DNA of 64,000 nt from Candidatus Borrarchaeum weybense (GTDB lineage Archaea > Asgardarchaeota > Sifarchaeia > Borrarchaeales > Borrarchaeaceae): NCBI GenBank assembly GCA_019057385.1, contig JAHQJS010000004.1, forward strand, positions 578,118-642,117, given 5' to 3'. How positions within the stretch are numbered: position 1 is the first letter of the stretch; each line of letters begins with the position of its first letter. The notes beneath the pieces were generated by a model. It was not told the origin of the DNA. It made no database searches and was given only the letters and a program-made list of their open reading frames with translations. The translations under genes and the position numbers were made by a program. Below, in pieces: positions 18,208-28,176 of this stretch.

Positions 18208-18759
18208 ATGGCTGAAGAATTATTGGAGAAAATCCCACCTGAAAAGCGTTGGGCAATAACTGCCAAACTTCTCACTTCATTACACGTGATACAAGGTGAA
18301 AAAAACACTGCGCCAATCATAGGGAAAGGAGAGAATATTAATTCACCAGTTAAGGGTGCGGAAACGTGGACAGAGATAAATACAAAGATATTTGGCGGAT
18401 TCTTTAAGTGGTGGTGGCCAAGGATTCAAGAAATGTTCAACATACCAGTAGAGAACGCCGTAGATGCCGCTAAATTTGCAAACGTCACGGCGCCATTGCA
18501 GTCAGGACCTGAATGGGAGTTTGAGTATCCTGAAGTAACCAGAGAAAGAACTGTACTCAAGGTGGCCAAATGTCCGTGGTGGGAGAGATATACGGAATAT
18601 GAGGTACGTCCTGAATTTATCCCTTGTCTCCCAACCTGTGAAGTAGAGATTGGAGAGGGAATTAAGGCAGTTAATCCTAAGATGACTCACGAACTCACGA
18701 AGGCAAGACCAAGAGGCGATTCCTACTGTGAATGGGTCTACGAGCTTAAAGACGAGTAA
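18208..18759 (+). CDS. ATC-hydrolase-like protein (first tandem copy)
   Basis: GGTGA precedes the ATG; the protein has 183 residues. The C-terminal half has the Cys pattern of the L-2-amino-thiazoline-4-carboxylate hydrolase-like fold: 'KCPWWERY' near 122, 'PCLPTCEVEIGEGIKAVNP' near 137-155, 'GDSYCEW' near 171-177. The family is widespread in archaea, often without proven activity. No membrane segment is seen. A TATA-like AATATATAC stands near 18162. The family call is from motif memory only. Confidence 0.6.
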   Translation: MAEELLEKIPPEKRWAITAKLLTSLHVIQGEKNTAPIIGKGENINSPVKGAETWTEINTKIFGGFFKWWWPRIQEMFNIPVENAVDAAKFANVTAPLQSGPEWEFEYPEVTRERTVLKVAKCPWWERYTEYEVRPEFIPCLPTCEVEIGEGIKAVNPKMTHELTKARPRGDSYCEWVYELKDE

Positions 18760-18788
18760 ACATTCAGAAATCTAAACAGGTGACATGA

Positions 18789-19349
18789 ATGGCTGAAGAA
18801 TTATTGGAGAAAATCCCACCTGAGAAGTGTTGGGAGATAACTCGTGATATACTCGTCAAATTTATAGTTTTGAGAGGGGATAAAATTATCGCGCCTGTTT
18901 TAGGTTTGAGTGAAGGAATCATCGCGCCTGTCTTGGGCGCGGAAAAGTGGGATGAGATAAACGATAAGGTATATGGTGAAGGCGGTAAGCAACTTTATAC
19001 TTGGGTTAAAAAAACTTTTAATATACCAGTAGAGGATGCAATAGGAGCGTTTAAATTAGTCTACGTTGTTGAATCACTATTGTCTGCTGGCCCATTCACG
19101 AGCGAGGATTATGAAATAGTCGAGGCAACCCCAGAAAGAGTAGTATTCAGATGGCATAACTGTTGCTGGTGGGAGGCGTATGAAGAGTTTGGTGTACATT
19201 CTGAGCATAGAGCTTGCGACGCAGCCGATCAAAAACATCAGGAAGAGGGTCTCAAGGCTGTTAATCCTAAGGCAACTTACAAGCTCACGAAGACTCGACA
19301 AGAAGGATATCCCTATTGCGAATTGATCATCGAGTTTAAGGAAGAATAA
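18789..19349 (+). CDS. ATC-hydrolase-like protein (second tandem copy)
   Basis: GGTGA-N5-ATG fixes the start; the protein has 186 residues. It shares the first 13 residues (MAEELLEKIPPEK) with its neighbour exactly, and the DNA there is nearly identical too, but the middle has diverged. The Cys pattern is kept ('NCCWWEAY', 'HRACDAADQKHQEEGLKAVNP', 'GYPYCELIIE'), with a third Cys changed to Ala/Asp compared with the first copy. Its presence suggests that the two may form a heteromer, but this is only an inference from tandem placement. Confidence 0.6.
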   Translation: MAEELLEKIPPEKCWEITRDILVKFIVLRGDKIIAPVLGLSEGIIAPVLGAEKWDEINDKVYGEGGKQLYTWVKKTFNIPVEDAIGAFKLVYVVESLLSAGPFTSEDYEIVEATPERVVFRWHNCCWWEAYEEFGVHSEHRACDAADQKHQEEGLKAVNPKATYKLTKTRQEGYPYCELIIEFKEE

Positions 19350-19482
19350 ATGATTAATCCTATCTCTTTCATAAATCTCTTTAGCTAAAATTGATTTTAA
19401 GGAAAAAATTAAAGTGCATTTTAGTTTGTTGCCTTATATTTATTGAAAAAGTTAAAAGCAGTGTAAATATTCTAAAACGAGG

Positions 19483-20049
19483 ATGATCAAAGTGGAAAAC
19501 TACAAACTCTCGTTAACAGATATTCTCATTGTCATCAATTCCATCATCTACGTAATCCTTGGAGTGCTTGGTGGAAATATCCTTATACTTCCCATTTCTC
19601 TGTTAGCCCAATGGGGTCAATGGAATCGTGCGGTTCTTGAATTCGGTGCTTATTGGCAACTTTTCAGCTCTATTTTCATTCACGCAAATATCCTTCACAT
19701 TGGGGCTAACATGTTCTTTCTATGGATCTATGGAAAACGTGCTGAGGAACTCTTTGCTTCTTATTCATTTCTGGCTATCTATCTCATTGGTGGTCTCCTT
19801 GGTAGTCTATTTACGTTATTGCTACCTCTAGATACGGTCTCAGTTGGTGCTTCGGGTGCCATTTTTGCAGTCCTTGCCGCCGATTTAATCAGTTTAGGGC
19901 GCAGATATGGAAAACTTAAACAAAATATCCTTGTAGCTGCATTATTTTTTATGTTTAGCATTACAGTGGGATCGAATATTCTAGCCCATTTGGGCGGAAT
20001 TTTTGACGGAGCACTTTTAGGTTACTTTATTCCCTCAAAAAAGAAATAA
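19483..20049 (+). CDS. Rhomboid-family intramembrane serine protease
   Basis: The protein has 188 residues; the GTG at 19492 is an alternative start. The six-helix core is visible: 'FSSIFIHANILHIGANMFFLWIYG' (the HxxxN region), catalytic Ser S124 in 'VGASGAIFAVLAADL', and catalytic His H169 in 'NILAHLGGIFDGALLGY'. It is therefore predicted to be active, cutting transmembrane substrates within the membrane. Substrates are unknown. It converges on the E2 gene at 20.1 kb. Confidence 0.92.
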   Translation: MIKVENYKLSLTDILIVINSIIYVILGVLGGNILILPISLLAQWGQWNRAVLEFGAYWQLFSSIFIHANILHIGANMFFLWIYGKRAEELFASYSFLAIYLIGGLLGSLFTLLLPLDTVSVGASGAIFAVLAADLISLGRRYGKLKQNILVAALFFMFSITVGSNILAHLGGIFDGALLGYFIPSKKK

Positions 20050-20080
20050 AAGCAAAATGAAGTTAGATAAACCATGCACT

Positions 20081-20545
20081 TTATTTATTATCTGATAGAT
20101 TAGTCCAAGTAGCATGTCGTGCTACATGTTCTTTTACATGTGCCTTAAATTTTTCAACATTTTCTTGTAATTCTCTAGCAGCTTGCCTATTCAGAGGATC
20201 GCTCGGATTTGGTGCGGTTAATAAAATTCGTAAAGTTTCAATAACATCAATCAAGCTATTTGAAGGCGACCAATCCTTTCCAAGTATCCCAACACAGACA
20301 TTTTTATTGTGGATATTCGGATGCCATGTTTTTGTAAGCCATCTCACCTTTGGTGGTCTATACGGAAAGTTTCTTGGTAGTACAATTTCAATTTCAAAAA
20401 CCCCTCCATCATAGAGCTCAGTGCCGAGAATAAAGCCTCTTAACTTACGAATATCGTTTTTTACTGGTGAGAAGGTTGGTTCTTCCCGCTGTAGTAACTT
20501 AAGTTCATATACAAGTCTCGCCGCGAAGTCTTCATCAGAGAGCAC
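20081..20545 (-). CDS. E2 ubiquitin-conjugating-enzyme-like protein
   Basis: The 154-residue protein is a complete UBC fold: 'FPYRPPKVRWLTKTWHPNIH' with the HPN motif at 75-77, the catalytic Cys at C84 in 'NVCVGILGKDWSP', and 'LRILLTAPNPSDPLNRQAA'. E2 enzymes accept ubiquitin from E1 on this Cys. No ubiquitin, E1, E3 or JAMM gene is next to it here, although Asgard genomes commonly group these genes. The preserved catalytic residues argue for a working enzyme. Confidence 0.93.
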   Translation of the reverse strand: MLSDEDFAARLVYELKLLQREEPTFSPVKNDIRKLRGFILGTELYDGGVFEIEIVLPRNFPYRPPKVRWLTKTWHPNIHNKNVCVGILGKDWSPSNSLIDVIETLRILLTAPNPSDPLNRQAARELQENVEKFKAHVKEHVARHATWTNLSDNK

Positions 20546-20709
20546 TTTAATTCTACCTTCAAGATCTTATATAAGAAATCGCTGATAACTAATTGAAATG
20601 TCTTTCCATGTTCTATCAGCTATGAATGATTCGTGAACAAAACTATTTATTAGACTTAAGTTCAGGTAGTAATTTGTTACCAAACAAATGAAGCCTAAAG
20701 AAGTTTTCT

Positions 20710-21471
20710 GTGTTCACCAAAAAATTTATACTATTTCTAGTGGTGTTGTTGATTGCCAGAATTACAAATTCTGTAACTGAAGTTTATGGTGCCAACATAT
20801 TGAAAATCTTAGTTGTTGAAAATTCTATCATGGGTAGGAAACAATATGAATGGCTAGGTGATCTAATTCCAAATTACCGTGAGTCTATGGATGTATGGAT
20901 TAGTTACAATTGCGAACCTCCTAAAACAATTAATCAATATGACCGTCTTATTTTGCTAGGTTCGGAAGCTTCAATTTTAGATGAACATGAATGGCTTAAA
21001 CCAGAAATGGATATCATTCAAAACTCAATTGAGCATGGGATCCCGCTTCTAGGAATCTGCTTTGGTCATCAACTGATTGTTCATACAGTACTTGGTCGTG
21101 AATGTGTTAAAAGAAGGTCTAAACCTGAATTAGGATGGCCCGAAATTCGAATTTTAAAAAAGAATAAGCTTTTTCAAGGTATCTCCAGTCGTTTTTTTTC
21201 ATATTCTTTCCACTTTGACGAAGTAATCAAGTCATTCGCTCTAGAAATATTAGCAAATTCCAATGAATGTAAAATACAGGCCTATAAATTGAAGAACAAA
21301 GATGTGTGGGGTATTCAGTTTCATCCAGAGATTAATATTGAAACTGGTGCACAAATCCTTCGCGAAACTGCATCTAGTTTTAGATGGAATAATATTGAAG
21401 AGATAATCAAAAAAGCAAATGATTCCAATATCGGATCACAGTTGCTTCTCAACTTTTTAAACGAACTTTAG
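20710..21471 (+). CDS. Class I glutamine-amidotransferase-like protein with hydrophobic N-terminus
   Basis: The frame (253 residues from GTG) carries a GATase triad: Cys in 'GICFGHQLI' near 117, and His/Glu in 'IQFHPEIN' near 202, as in the GMP-synthase glutaminase type. The first 30 residues look like a signal peptide or anchor (KK, then a stretch of Leu/Val/Ile), which is unusual for this cytoplasmic family. A later TTG start near 20798 with GGTG before it would remove this segment. No synthetase domain is attached, so the acceptor is unknown. Confidence 0.75.
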   Translation: MFTKKFILFLVVLLIARITNSVTEVYGANILKILVVENSIMGRKQYEWLGDLIPNYRESMDVWISYNCEPPKTINQYDRLILLGSEASILDEHEWLKPEMDIIQNSIEHGIPLLGICFGHQLIVHTVLGRECVKRRSKPELGWPEIRILKKNKLFQGISSRFFSYSFHFDEVIKSFALEILANSNECKIQAYKLKNKDVWGIQFHPEINIETGAQILRETASSFRWNNIEEIIKKANDSNIGSQLLLNFLNEL

Positions 21472-21989
21472 TTTTTATTTACGTCTTTAATTACATGAAA
21501 GTGCGCTTTCATGCCATTCATTACAGGAATTTTATATATTAATTCTATGACATGATCACAGGATAGTTTTTGAACGCGCATTTGAAATTTCTTGTCTAGT
21601 TTCTATTTCGAATTTTATTATGGATTCTACCAACTTGTTGTGCTATTTAGTAAGCAAGTCAGATTAAGGCTGTCGACTGCTGAATCTTGATATCCGAAAA
21701 ATTCTGACATTCGAAGAAATCGGAAGCGTGATGGCCATTGCTCACAACTTAATAAATACAATGATAAGGTGACATGTTCGCGATAAATTTTATTATTTGA
21801 TGAAAATTTTGCCATTATATTAATGTAAATTATTTTCTCCCCCTAAATGATGATTCTTATTTGAGAAAAAATTCAAATACATGAAAATACAATTTCTTTT
21901 AGAGAATGTTGATAATTTTCAAGAATGAAGGTAAATGTACACGAGGTATCGACTATAAGAAACTACCTTTGTGAACTATATCCTACTCC
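21472..21989. other. Intergenic region with a strong hairpin
   Basis: CATGAAAG (21494-21501) and CTTTCATG (21506-21513) form an 8-bp stem with a TGCG loop, 22 bases past the GATase stop; it is a terminator or operator candidate. The rest is A+T-rich without a supported gene. Confidence 0.5.
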
Positions 21990-24722
21990 ATGTCTCGGAT
22001 TTTATGGATGCTGTTGTATATGACTGATATAAACCATAACGTCACGGAACGTGAGAAAATGAAGGAAATCTTGCGCGAGAGTGAAAAAAAATACCATTCT
22101 GTGTACGATTCAATGAATGAAGGAGTTGCGCTCCATCAGATTATTTATGATGAACAGGGGGAGACGGTAGACTATACAATCATAGATGTTAACCCCGCTT
22201 ATGAATCGATTACCGGTTTGAAGAGAGAAAAGGCAGTAGGGAGTAGAGCATCAGAATTATATGGAATAGGCAATTCTCCTTACCTCGACATATATGCAAA
22301 AGTGGCTGCTACGGGACAACCAACGTCATTCGAGACCTATTTCCCACCAATAGACAAGCACTTCAGCATCTCCGTTTTTTCACTAAGCAAAGGCCAGTTT
22401 GCCACGGTGTTCACTGATATCACAGCCCACAAAAAAGCAGAGAAGGCACTCATTTCTGAAAAAGAACGCCTTGCAGTCACGTTGCGTAGTATTGGTGATG
22501 GCGTAATCGCCACCGACACCGAGGGAAAGATAGTCTTAATCAATAAAGTCGCTGAAAAATTAACTGGATGGCCTCAGAAGGAGGCCTTTGGCAAACCTCT
22601 TGGTGAGGTTTTTCGTATCATTAATGAGAAAACTAGTACGCCCTGTGAAAATCCTGTGGAGAATGTACTAAAAACTGGTGTTACAGTCGGTCTTGCCAAC
22701 GATACAGTACTTGTATCTAGAGATGGTAAGGAGCGCATTTTAGCAGACAGTGGAGCGCCTATTCGTGATGGAGACGACAAAATTATTGGTGTTGTTCTTG
22801 TATTCAGAGACATCACCAAGCGCAAGCAAACGGAGAAACAACTGAAATACTATACTGAAAATCTGGAAAAGCTTGTTGAGGAACGGACAGATGCCTTAAG
22901 TGAATCGGAAGAAAAACTTAAGGTAATACTATCGGGAATCGGAGATTTCGTCACTATTCAAAATAAGAATTTAGACATTATCTGGGCAAATCAATCAATA
23001 AAGGATATCTGGGGAGATGTTATCGGAAAGAAGTGTTACGAAGTATATAAAGGGTTAACTGTACCCTGTCCTGACTGTTACGTCGAAAAGGTGTTTAATG
23101 AAGGAAAAACAGTCGTTTCGGAACGAGTTGACATAGGTCCGGATGGAAAACATATTCACCTTTTGATCTCCAGTTCTCCGATGCGAGATGTTGAGGGGAA
23201 CATCGTAGGTGTTGTGGAAGTGGTTAAGGACATCACGAAACGAAAAAATGCAGAGGAGGCCCTAAAGGAGTCGGAGGAACGCTATCGTGGGCTGTATGAA
23301 TCCTCAATTGATGGTATTGCCTCTTTGGATCTGAAGGGACATATTGTAGAATGCAATCAGGCCTTTGCAGAAATGCTCGGCTATACAAAAGAAGAACTGT
23401 ACAACCTTACCACTTTTGACCTGACGCCTAGTAAATGGCTCGATACGAATAAAAGGTTCCATAAACAGTTACTTACGACAAATTATTCGAAAGAGCTAGA
23501 AAAAGAATACTACAAGAAAGATGGATCCATTATCCATGTCTCCATAAAAGGATGGCCCATAAGAGAAAAAGAGGGCAAGCCGATTGGTATGTGGGGCATT
23601 ATTCGCGACATCACAGAACGTAAGCAGGCTGAGAAAAAAATAAATGAATCAGAAAAAAAGTACTCAACTATCGTAGAAAAAGGAAACGACGGAATAATTA
23701 TTATTCAGGACGGCTTACTGAAATTTGCAAATTCAAAGATGGTAGAAACTACGGGTTTTTCGTTGGAGGATGCAATTGAGAAGCCGTTTATTAATTTTAT
23801 TGCTCCAGAATATAAAGAATTAGTGCTAGATAGATACAAAAAGAGACTCTCTGGAAAGGAGGTGTCAAACAAATACGAAATAGAACTTTTTTCAAGAGAT
23901 GGCAGAAAGATACCTATTGAAACAAGTGCCAGTGTGATTGAATACGAAGGTCGTCCTGCAGATATAGCTATACTCCGTGACATCACCGAGCGCAGGGAGG
24001 CTGAAGAAAAGTTAAAACAAACCTTAGAGGAGTTATCACGTTCCAATTCGGAACTAGAGAAATTCGCCTATATCACTTCTCATGACCTACAGGAGCCACT
24101 ACGCATGGTTGCGAGTTTTTTACAATTGCTGGAGCACCGATATAAAGATAAACTCGACGAAGACGCAAATGAGTTCATTGCCTTTGCCGTAGATGGAGCA
24201 AACCGTTTAAAGGGGATGATTAAGGATCTGCTGACGTATTCACGTGTGGGGACGCGCGGTAAGTCCTTCGAACTATTTGACAGCAAAGAGGCACTTGATT
24301 TGGCACTGATCAATCTCAAGATGGCGATTGAAGAGAGTAATGCAGTGATAACCAATGATCTTCTGCCGAATATAATGGCAGATCGTTCACAATTGATTCA
24401 GCTATTTCAAAATTTAATCGGGAATGCTATTAAATTTCGAGGTAAGGCGCTGCCAAGAGTTCATGTCTCTGCACGACAAGAAGGCAGCGATTGGATATTT
24501 TCTGTACGCGATAATGGAATTGGCGTAGATCCTAAATATTTCAATAGGATATTCGATGTTTTCCAGCGATTGCACAGCAGAGATGAGTATCCAGGTTCTG
24601 GTATTGGGTTATCGATATGTAAAAAGATTGTAGAGCGCCATAATGGGCGAATTTGGGTGGAATCACAGCCCGAAAATGGTTCAACGTTTTTTTTTACAAT
24701 CCCCTTTAGACATGCTGTTTAA
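21990..24722 (+). CDS. Soluble multi-PAS histidine kinase
   Basis: The 910-residue frame has no membrane segment. About five PAS units follow one another at 30-145, 150-275, 300-420, 425-550 and 555-680, each ending in a PAC-like 'xxDITxRKxAE'. The third holds a Cys set, 'GKKCYEVYKGLTVPCPDC'. Then comes a HisKA with H in 'YITSHDLQEPLRMVASFLQLLE' (phytochrome-type) and an HATPase with N box 'FQNLIGNAIKFRG', 'DNGIGV' and 'GSGIGLSICKKIVERHNGRIW'. It should phosphorylate Rcp1-type receivers like those encoded at 27-31 kb. The exact start is uncertain. Confidence 0.92.
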   Translation: MSRILWMLLYMTDINHNVTEREKMKEILRESEKKYHSVYDSMNEGVALHQIIYDEQGETVDYTIIDVNPAYESITGLKREKAVGSRASELYGIGNSPYLDIYAKVAATGQPTSFETYFPPIDKHFSISVFSLSKGQFATVFTDITAHKKAEKALISEKERLAVTLRSIGDGVIATDTEGKIVLINKVAEKLTGWPQKEAFGKPLGEVFRIINEKTSTPCENPVENVLKTGVTVGLANDTVLVSRDGKERILADSGAPIRDGDDKIIGVVLVFRDITKRKQTEKQLKYYTENLEKLVEERTDALSESEEKLKVILSGIGDFVTIQNKNLDIIWANQSIKDIWGDVIGKKCYEVYKGLTVPCPDCYVEKVFNEGKTVVSERVDIGPDGKHIHLLISSSPMRDVEGNIVGVVEVVKDITKRKNAEEALKESEERYRGLYESSIDGIASLDLKGHIVECNQAFAEMLGYTKEELYNLTTFDLTPSKWLDTNKRFHKQLLTTNYSKELEKEYYKKDGSIIHVSIKGWPIREKEGKPIGMWGIIRDITERKQAEKKINESEKKYSTIVEKGNDGIIIIQDGLLKFANSKMVETTGFSLEDAIEKPFINFIAPEYKELVLDRYKKRLSGKEVSNKYEIELFSRDGRKIPIETSASVIEYEGRPADIAILRDITERREAEEKLKQTLEELSRSNSELEKFAYITSHDLQEPLRMVASFLQLLEHRYKDKLDEDANEFIAFAVDGANRLKGMIKDLLTYSRVGTRGKSFELFDSKEALDLALINLKMAIEESNAVITNDLLPNIMADRSQLIQLFQNLIGNAIKFRGKALPRVHVSARQEGSDWIFSVRDNGIGVDPKYFNRIFDVFQRLHSRDEYPGSGIGLSICKKIVERHNGRIWVESQPENGSTFFFTIPFRHAV

Positions 24723-25346
24723 CTTAATGATGCGGAAAACACTCAAATCTGATTGAAAGATAAATTCGTTGGAAATTCTTTTTGGAACTATTTGCAAATA
24801 AAGAAATAATAATAATAAGGAAGATGCCAAACCGTGACTTTAACGAGTTCAATCATGTGTTCCGACCTCTAGATTGTGATAACAAATTTTTGTGTTTCTT
24901 TTAGAAATAAATAATACTCGCCAAAAATATCCAATATCTTATATCAGAACAAATTGCAATGCAAATTGGATCTAGACATCTCCAAGGCTCTTAAAAAATA
25001 GAACCTTAATGCAAACTTCAACCGATTCATAGTTTTCAAATTTGACTTTTCTAAATGAAATACTTGTTGTTTGACATGCGGAGAATTTACTGGAAACACT
25101 TAAATGAAAAGCTAATGGTTCTCTAAGTAACACACAGTTCTGAAAAACTTAAGAAAAAGATTATAAAAGAACTAAAAAATAAAAATATCGCGGATTTAAT
25201 TATAAAATATTGTGAATATCACAATCTCTATTGAAAAAATTGTAGTTTTTTGGAACTTTATTCTTATCTATCCACATATTCAATGTGTGATATAATCCCT
25301 GTTCAAACACTCGAATGAGCTATACTTTAACGGAGTTCATCCAAAA
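24723..25346. other. Intergenic region, very A+T-rich
   Basis: The 624 bases between two kinase genes show no ORF with a ribosome site and no clear repeat. Several T-rich stretches and TATA-like sequences (for example near 25194 and 25290) may belong to the next gene's promoter. Confidence 0.5.
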
Positions 25347-27281
25347 ATGGATAAATATCGTGATCTCTCAACTCTTAAGGACCTTGACGACTATTTTTTT
25401 AAAAAATTACAATTTGATTCTATGCAAAAAGGAGTATTAAATGCACTACCTTACATGGTAAGAATTATTGATAAAAGCTTAAATATTGTCTGGGCAAACA
25501 AAATATCGATAGAAAGGTGTGGTAACACTATCGGAAAAAAATGGAATGCCGTTTATGAAAATTGCGATGAGGATTATCCAGATTGTGTGATAAGACAAAT
25601 CTTCGCTAAGGGAGAAAAATTTGAGACAGAAAACTCGATTATTTTCACAAATCATACGAGGAGAGATTTTTTAATAAGCCATTCTCCTCTCAAAGACTTG
25701 AATGGAAAAGTCATCGCTGTTATAGAATCCTTAAAAGACATTACAAAGCGAAAACAAGTTGAGAAAGAAATAATGGAATCACAAAGAAAATACTCAACCA
25801 TTGTAGAACGAGGAAACGATGGAATTGTTCTTATTCAAGATGGCTTACTAAAATTTGCAAATTTGAAGTTTATTGAAATTACGGGGTTTTCTTTGCATAG
25901 CTTATTCGGAAAGCCGTTTATGGATTTTTTTTCTACTGAATATAAAGAATTATTCGTAGAAATCAATTTAGAGACTTCAGATCAAAACGAGAATGAAAAT
26001 ATATTCGAAGCAGAAATCATTCCCGAAGATGGAAGTAAGATATCCGTTGAAATAAATTCAAAGAAGTTTAAATACGAAGGGAGAACCGCGTATGTTTCCA
26101 TAATCCGTGATATCACTAAGCGCAAACTCGCTGAAGAAAAATTAAAAGATTATACAGAAAATCTCGAAAATAAGATTAAAGAACGAACAAAGGCCTTAAG
26201 AGAATCTGAAAAAAAATACTCGACTATAGTTGAAAGAGGTAACGATGGAATAGTCATTATTCAGGATGATGTATTAAAATTTGCAAATTCAAAAATAGTT
26301 GAATTCACTGGCTTTTCATTAAAGGAAGCAATTGGACAGCCATTCATTAATTTTATTTCCCCAGAATATAGAGAACTAATATTAGATAGATATAAAAAAA
26401 AGTTGTCTGGAGAGAATGTTCAAAACAAGTATGAAGTAAAGATTCTTTCCAAAGATGGAAGAGAGATACCTGTTGAAATAAATGCCAGTATAATTGAATA
26501 CAAAGGATATCCTGCAGATATGGCTTTAATTCGTGACATTACGGAAAGAAAGCTGACCGATGAAAAACTAAATCAAACGTTAGTAAATCTGGAACGTTCT
26601 AATACTGAACTTGAGCAATTTGCATATATAGCCTGTCATGATCTGCAAGAGCCGTTACGTATGGTTGCGAGTTTTTTACAGCTGCTGGAGCGACGATATT
26701 GGGATAAGATAGATGAAGCTGCTACTGAATTTATTTCATATGCCGTAGACGGGGCAACTCGTATGCAGCAAATGATCAATGATTTGTTAGCATTTTCACG
26801 CGTGGGGACACGTGGAAAACCATTTGAGAACGTAAACAGTAAGAATGTTTTAGATTTGGCAATTGCAAATCTTGCATTATTAATTGAAGAAAATGATGCG
26901 ATAATAACTCAAAGTTCTCTGCCGATCGTATACGCAGATCCCTTACAATTAACCCAGGTATTTCAGAATCTAATAGTAAATGGAATCAAATTCCGAAGAG
27001 CTGATCCACCGAGGATTCATGTTTCATCAGAAAGAAAAGGCGAGTGGGTTTTTTCTGTAAAAGATAATGGCATAGGTATAGACTCAAAGCATTTTAATCG
27101 CATTTTCTCGATCTTTCAACGTTTAAATACAAAGGGAAAATATCCAGGTTCAGGTATTGGTCTATCAATATGTAAGAAGATTGTAGAACGTCATGGGGGA
27201 AGAATACGGGTCGAATCAAAGCTTGGAAGGGGCTCAACATTTTTTTTTACGATCCCGATGATAGAAGGTGAAATCTTATGA
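25347..27281 (+). CDS. Soluble PAS histidine kinase (second of three)
   Basis: GGAG precedes the ATG; the protein has 644 residues with three PAS units (about 22-135, 145-260, 290-405), a phytochrome-type HisKA ('YIACHDLQEPLRMVASFLQLLERRYWDK') and a complete HATPase ('FQNLIVNGIKFRR', 'DNGIGI', 'GSGIGLSICKKIVERHGGRI'). The N-terminal PAS has a partly reduced Cys set ('GKKWNAVYENCDEDYPDC'). The second and third PAS units are near copies of one another. Its stop overlaps the next receiver gene by four bases, so kinase and receiver form an operon. Confidence 0.93.
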   Translation: MDKYRDLSTLKDLDDYFFKKLQFDSMQKGVLNALPYMVRIIDKSLNIVWANKISIERCGNTIGKKWNAVYENCDEDYPDCVIRQIFAKGEKFETENSIIFTNHTRRDFLISHSPLKDLNGKVIAVIESLKDITKRKQVEKEIMESQRKYSTIVERGNDGIVLIQDGLLKFANLKFIEITGFSLHSLFGKPFMDFFSTEYKELFVEINLETSDQNENENIFEAEIIPEDGSKISVEINSKKFKYEGRTAYVSIIRDITKRKLAEEKLKDYTENLENKIKERTKALRESEKKYSTIVERGNDGIVIIQDDVLKFANSKIVEFTGFSLKEAIGQPFINFISPEYRELILDRYKKKLSGENVQNKYEVKILSKDGREIPVEINASIIEYKGYPADMALIRDITERKLTDEKLNQTLVNLERSNTELEQFAYIACHDLQEPLRMVASFLQLLERRYWDKIDEAATEFISYAVDGATRMQQMINDLLAFSRVGTRGKPFENVNSKNVLDLAIANLALLIEENDAIITQSSLPIVYADPLQLTQVFQNLIVNGIKFRRADPPRIHVSSERKGEWVFSVKDNGIGIDSKHFNRIFSIFQRLNTKGKYPGSGIGLSICKKIVERHGGRIRVESKLGRGSTFFFTIPMIEGEIL

Positions 27282-27733
27282 ATCAGCACAAGAGTAGAAA
27301 TTCCATTGATATCCTGCTTGTCGAGGATAATCCTGGCGATGTGCGTCTGACCATAGAAAGCCTTAAAGAAGCAAAACTACTAAATAAACTTCACATTAGT
27401 TCTGATGGCGAGGAAGCTATGGCATTCCTACGCCGTGAAAGAGAATTCAAAGATGCACCACGTCCAGATCTTATCCTACTTGACCTTAATCTGCCTAGGA
27501 AGGATGGACGTGAGGTTTTGGCGGAAATCAAAGAAGATTCAGATTTAAAACAAATACCCGTCGTTATCCTTACCACTTCAAACTCATGTGAGGACATTCA
27601 AGAAACATACAATAGCTATGCAAACTGCTATATTAAGAAGCCAGTTGTACTTGATGAGTTTATCAAAGTAGTGATGTCCATTGAAAACTTCTGGCTATGT
27701 ATTGTACAACTCCCACCAAAAGTCTTTAGGTGA
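27278..27733 (+). CDS. Rcp1-type single-domain response regulator
   Basis: The 151-residue protein overlaps the kinase stop. Acidic pocket 'LVEDNPGDVRL', phospho-acceptor Asp in 'LILLDLNLPRKDGRE', Thr in 'VVILTTSNS' and Lys in 'YIKKPV' are all present. It has no output domain. 'EDNPGDVRLTIESL' is characteristic of receivers paired with phytochrome-like kinases. It is probably the direct partner of the preceding kinase. Confidence 0.94.
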   Translation: MNQHKSRNSIDILLVEDNPGDVRLTIESLKEAKLLNKLHISSDGEEAMAFLRREREFKDAPRPDLILLDLNLPRKDGREVLAEIKEDSDLKQIPVVILTTSNSCEDIQETYNSYANCYIKKPVVLDEFIKVVMSIENFWLCIVQLPPKVFR

Positions 27734-27738
27734 TTTAA

Positions 27739-28176
27739 TTGGCACGTAATCTATTTAAGGTCTTATTGATCGAAGATAATCCTGGAGATGTGCGATTAAT
27801 ACAAGAAGAACTCACAGATATAGAGGCAATTACTCTTCATAACATAAATTTCGAATTAACAAAAGCTAATCAACTCTCAAAAGGTTTGAAATGTCTTCAT
27901 GATCAAAAGATTGACCTAATCTTATTGGATCTAATGTTACCGGACAGTCTAGGGATTGATACTTTCATGGAAGTGCATTTGTATGCTCAAAAAGTTCCGA
28001 TCATTGTCTTAACGGGAATTAACGATGAAAAATTGGCAATTAAAGCAGTTAATGAGGGTGCGCAAGACTATATCGTCAAAGGAAAAATGGATACGCAATT
28101 ATTGATGCAATCTATAATTCGTGCGATCGGGAAACATCGAGTGTCATCGAAATTGAAAAAATCATCATATTATTGA
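27739..28176 (+). CDS. Single-domain response regulator
   Basis: GGTGA-N5-TTG gives the start. The 145 residues are a receiver: 'LLIEDNPGDVRLIQEEL', Asp in 'DLILLDLMLPDSLGIDTF', Thr in 'IIVLTGIND' and Lys in 'YIVKGK'. It lacks an output domain. It closely resembles the N-terminal receiver of the REC-PAS-kinase at 30.9 kb, which keeps the same 'LPDSLG(I/L)DTF' and 'VKGK' motifs, so one is probably a truncated copy of the other. Confidence 0.93.
   Translation: MARNLFKVLLIEDNPGDVRLIQEELTDIEAITLHNINFELTKANQLSKGLKCLHDQKIDLILLDLMLPDSLGIDTFMEVHLYAQKVPIIVLTGINDEKLAIKAVNEGAQDYIVKGKMDTQLLMQSIIRAIGKHRVSSKLKKSSYY

Noticed and set aside
21627..21815. 62-residue minus-strand ORF in the gap before the first kinase
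   Set aside because: No ribosome site or recognisable pattern; probably chance.
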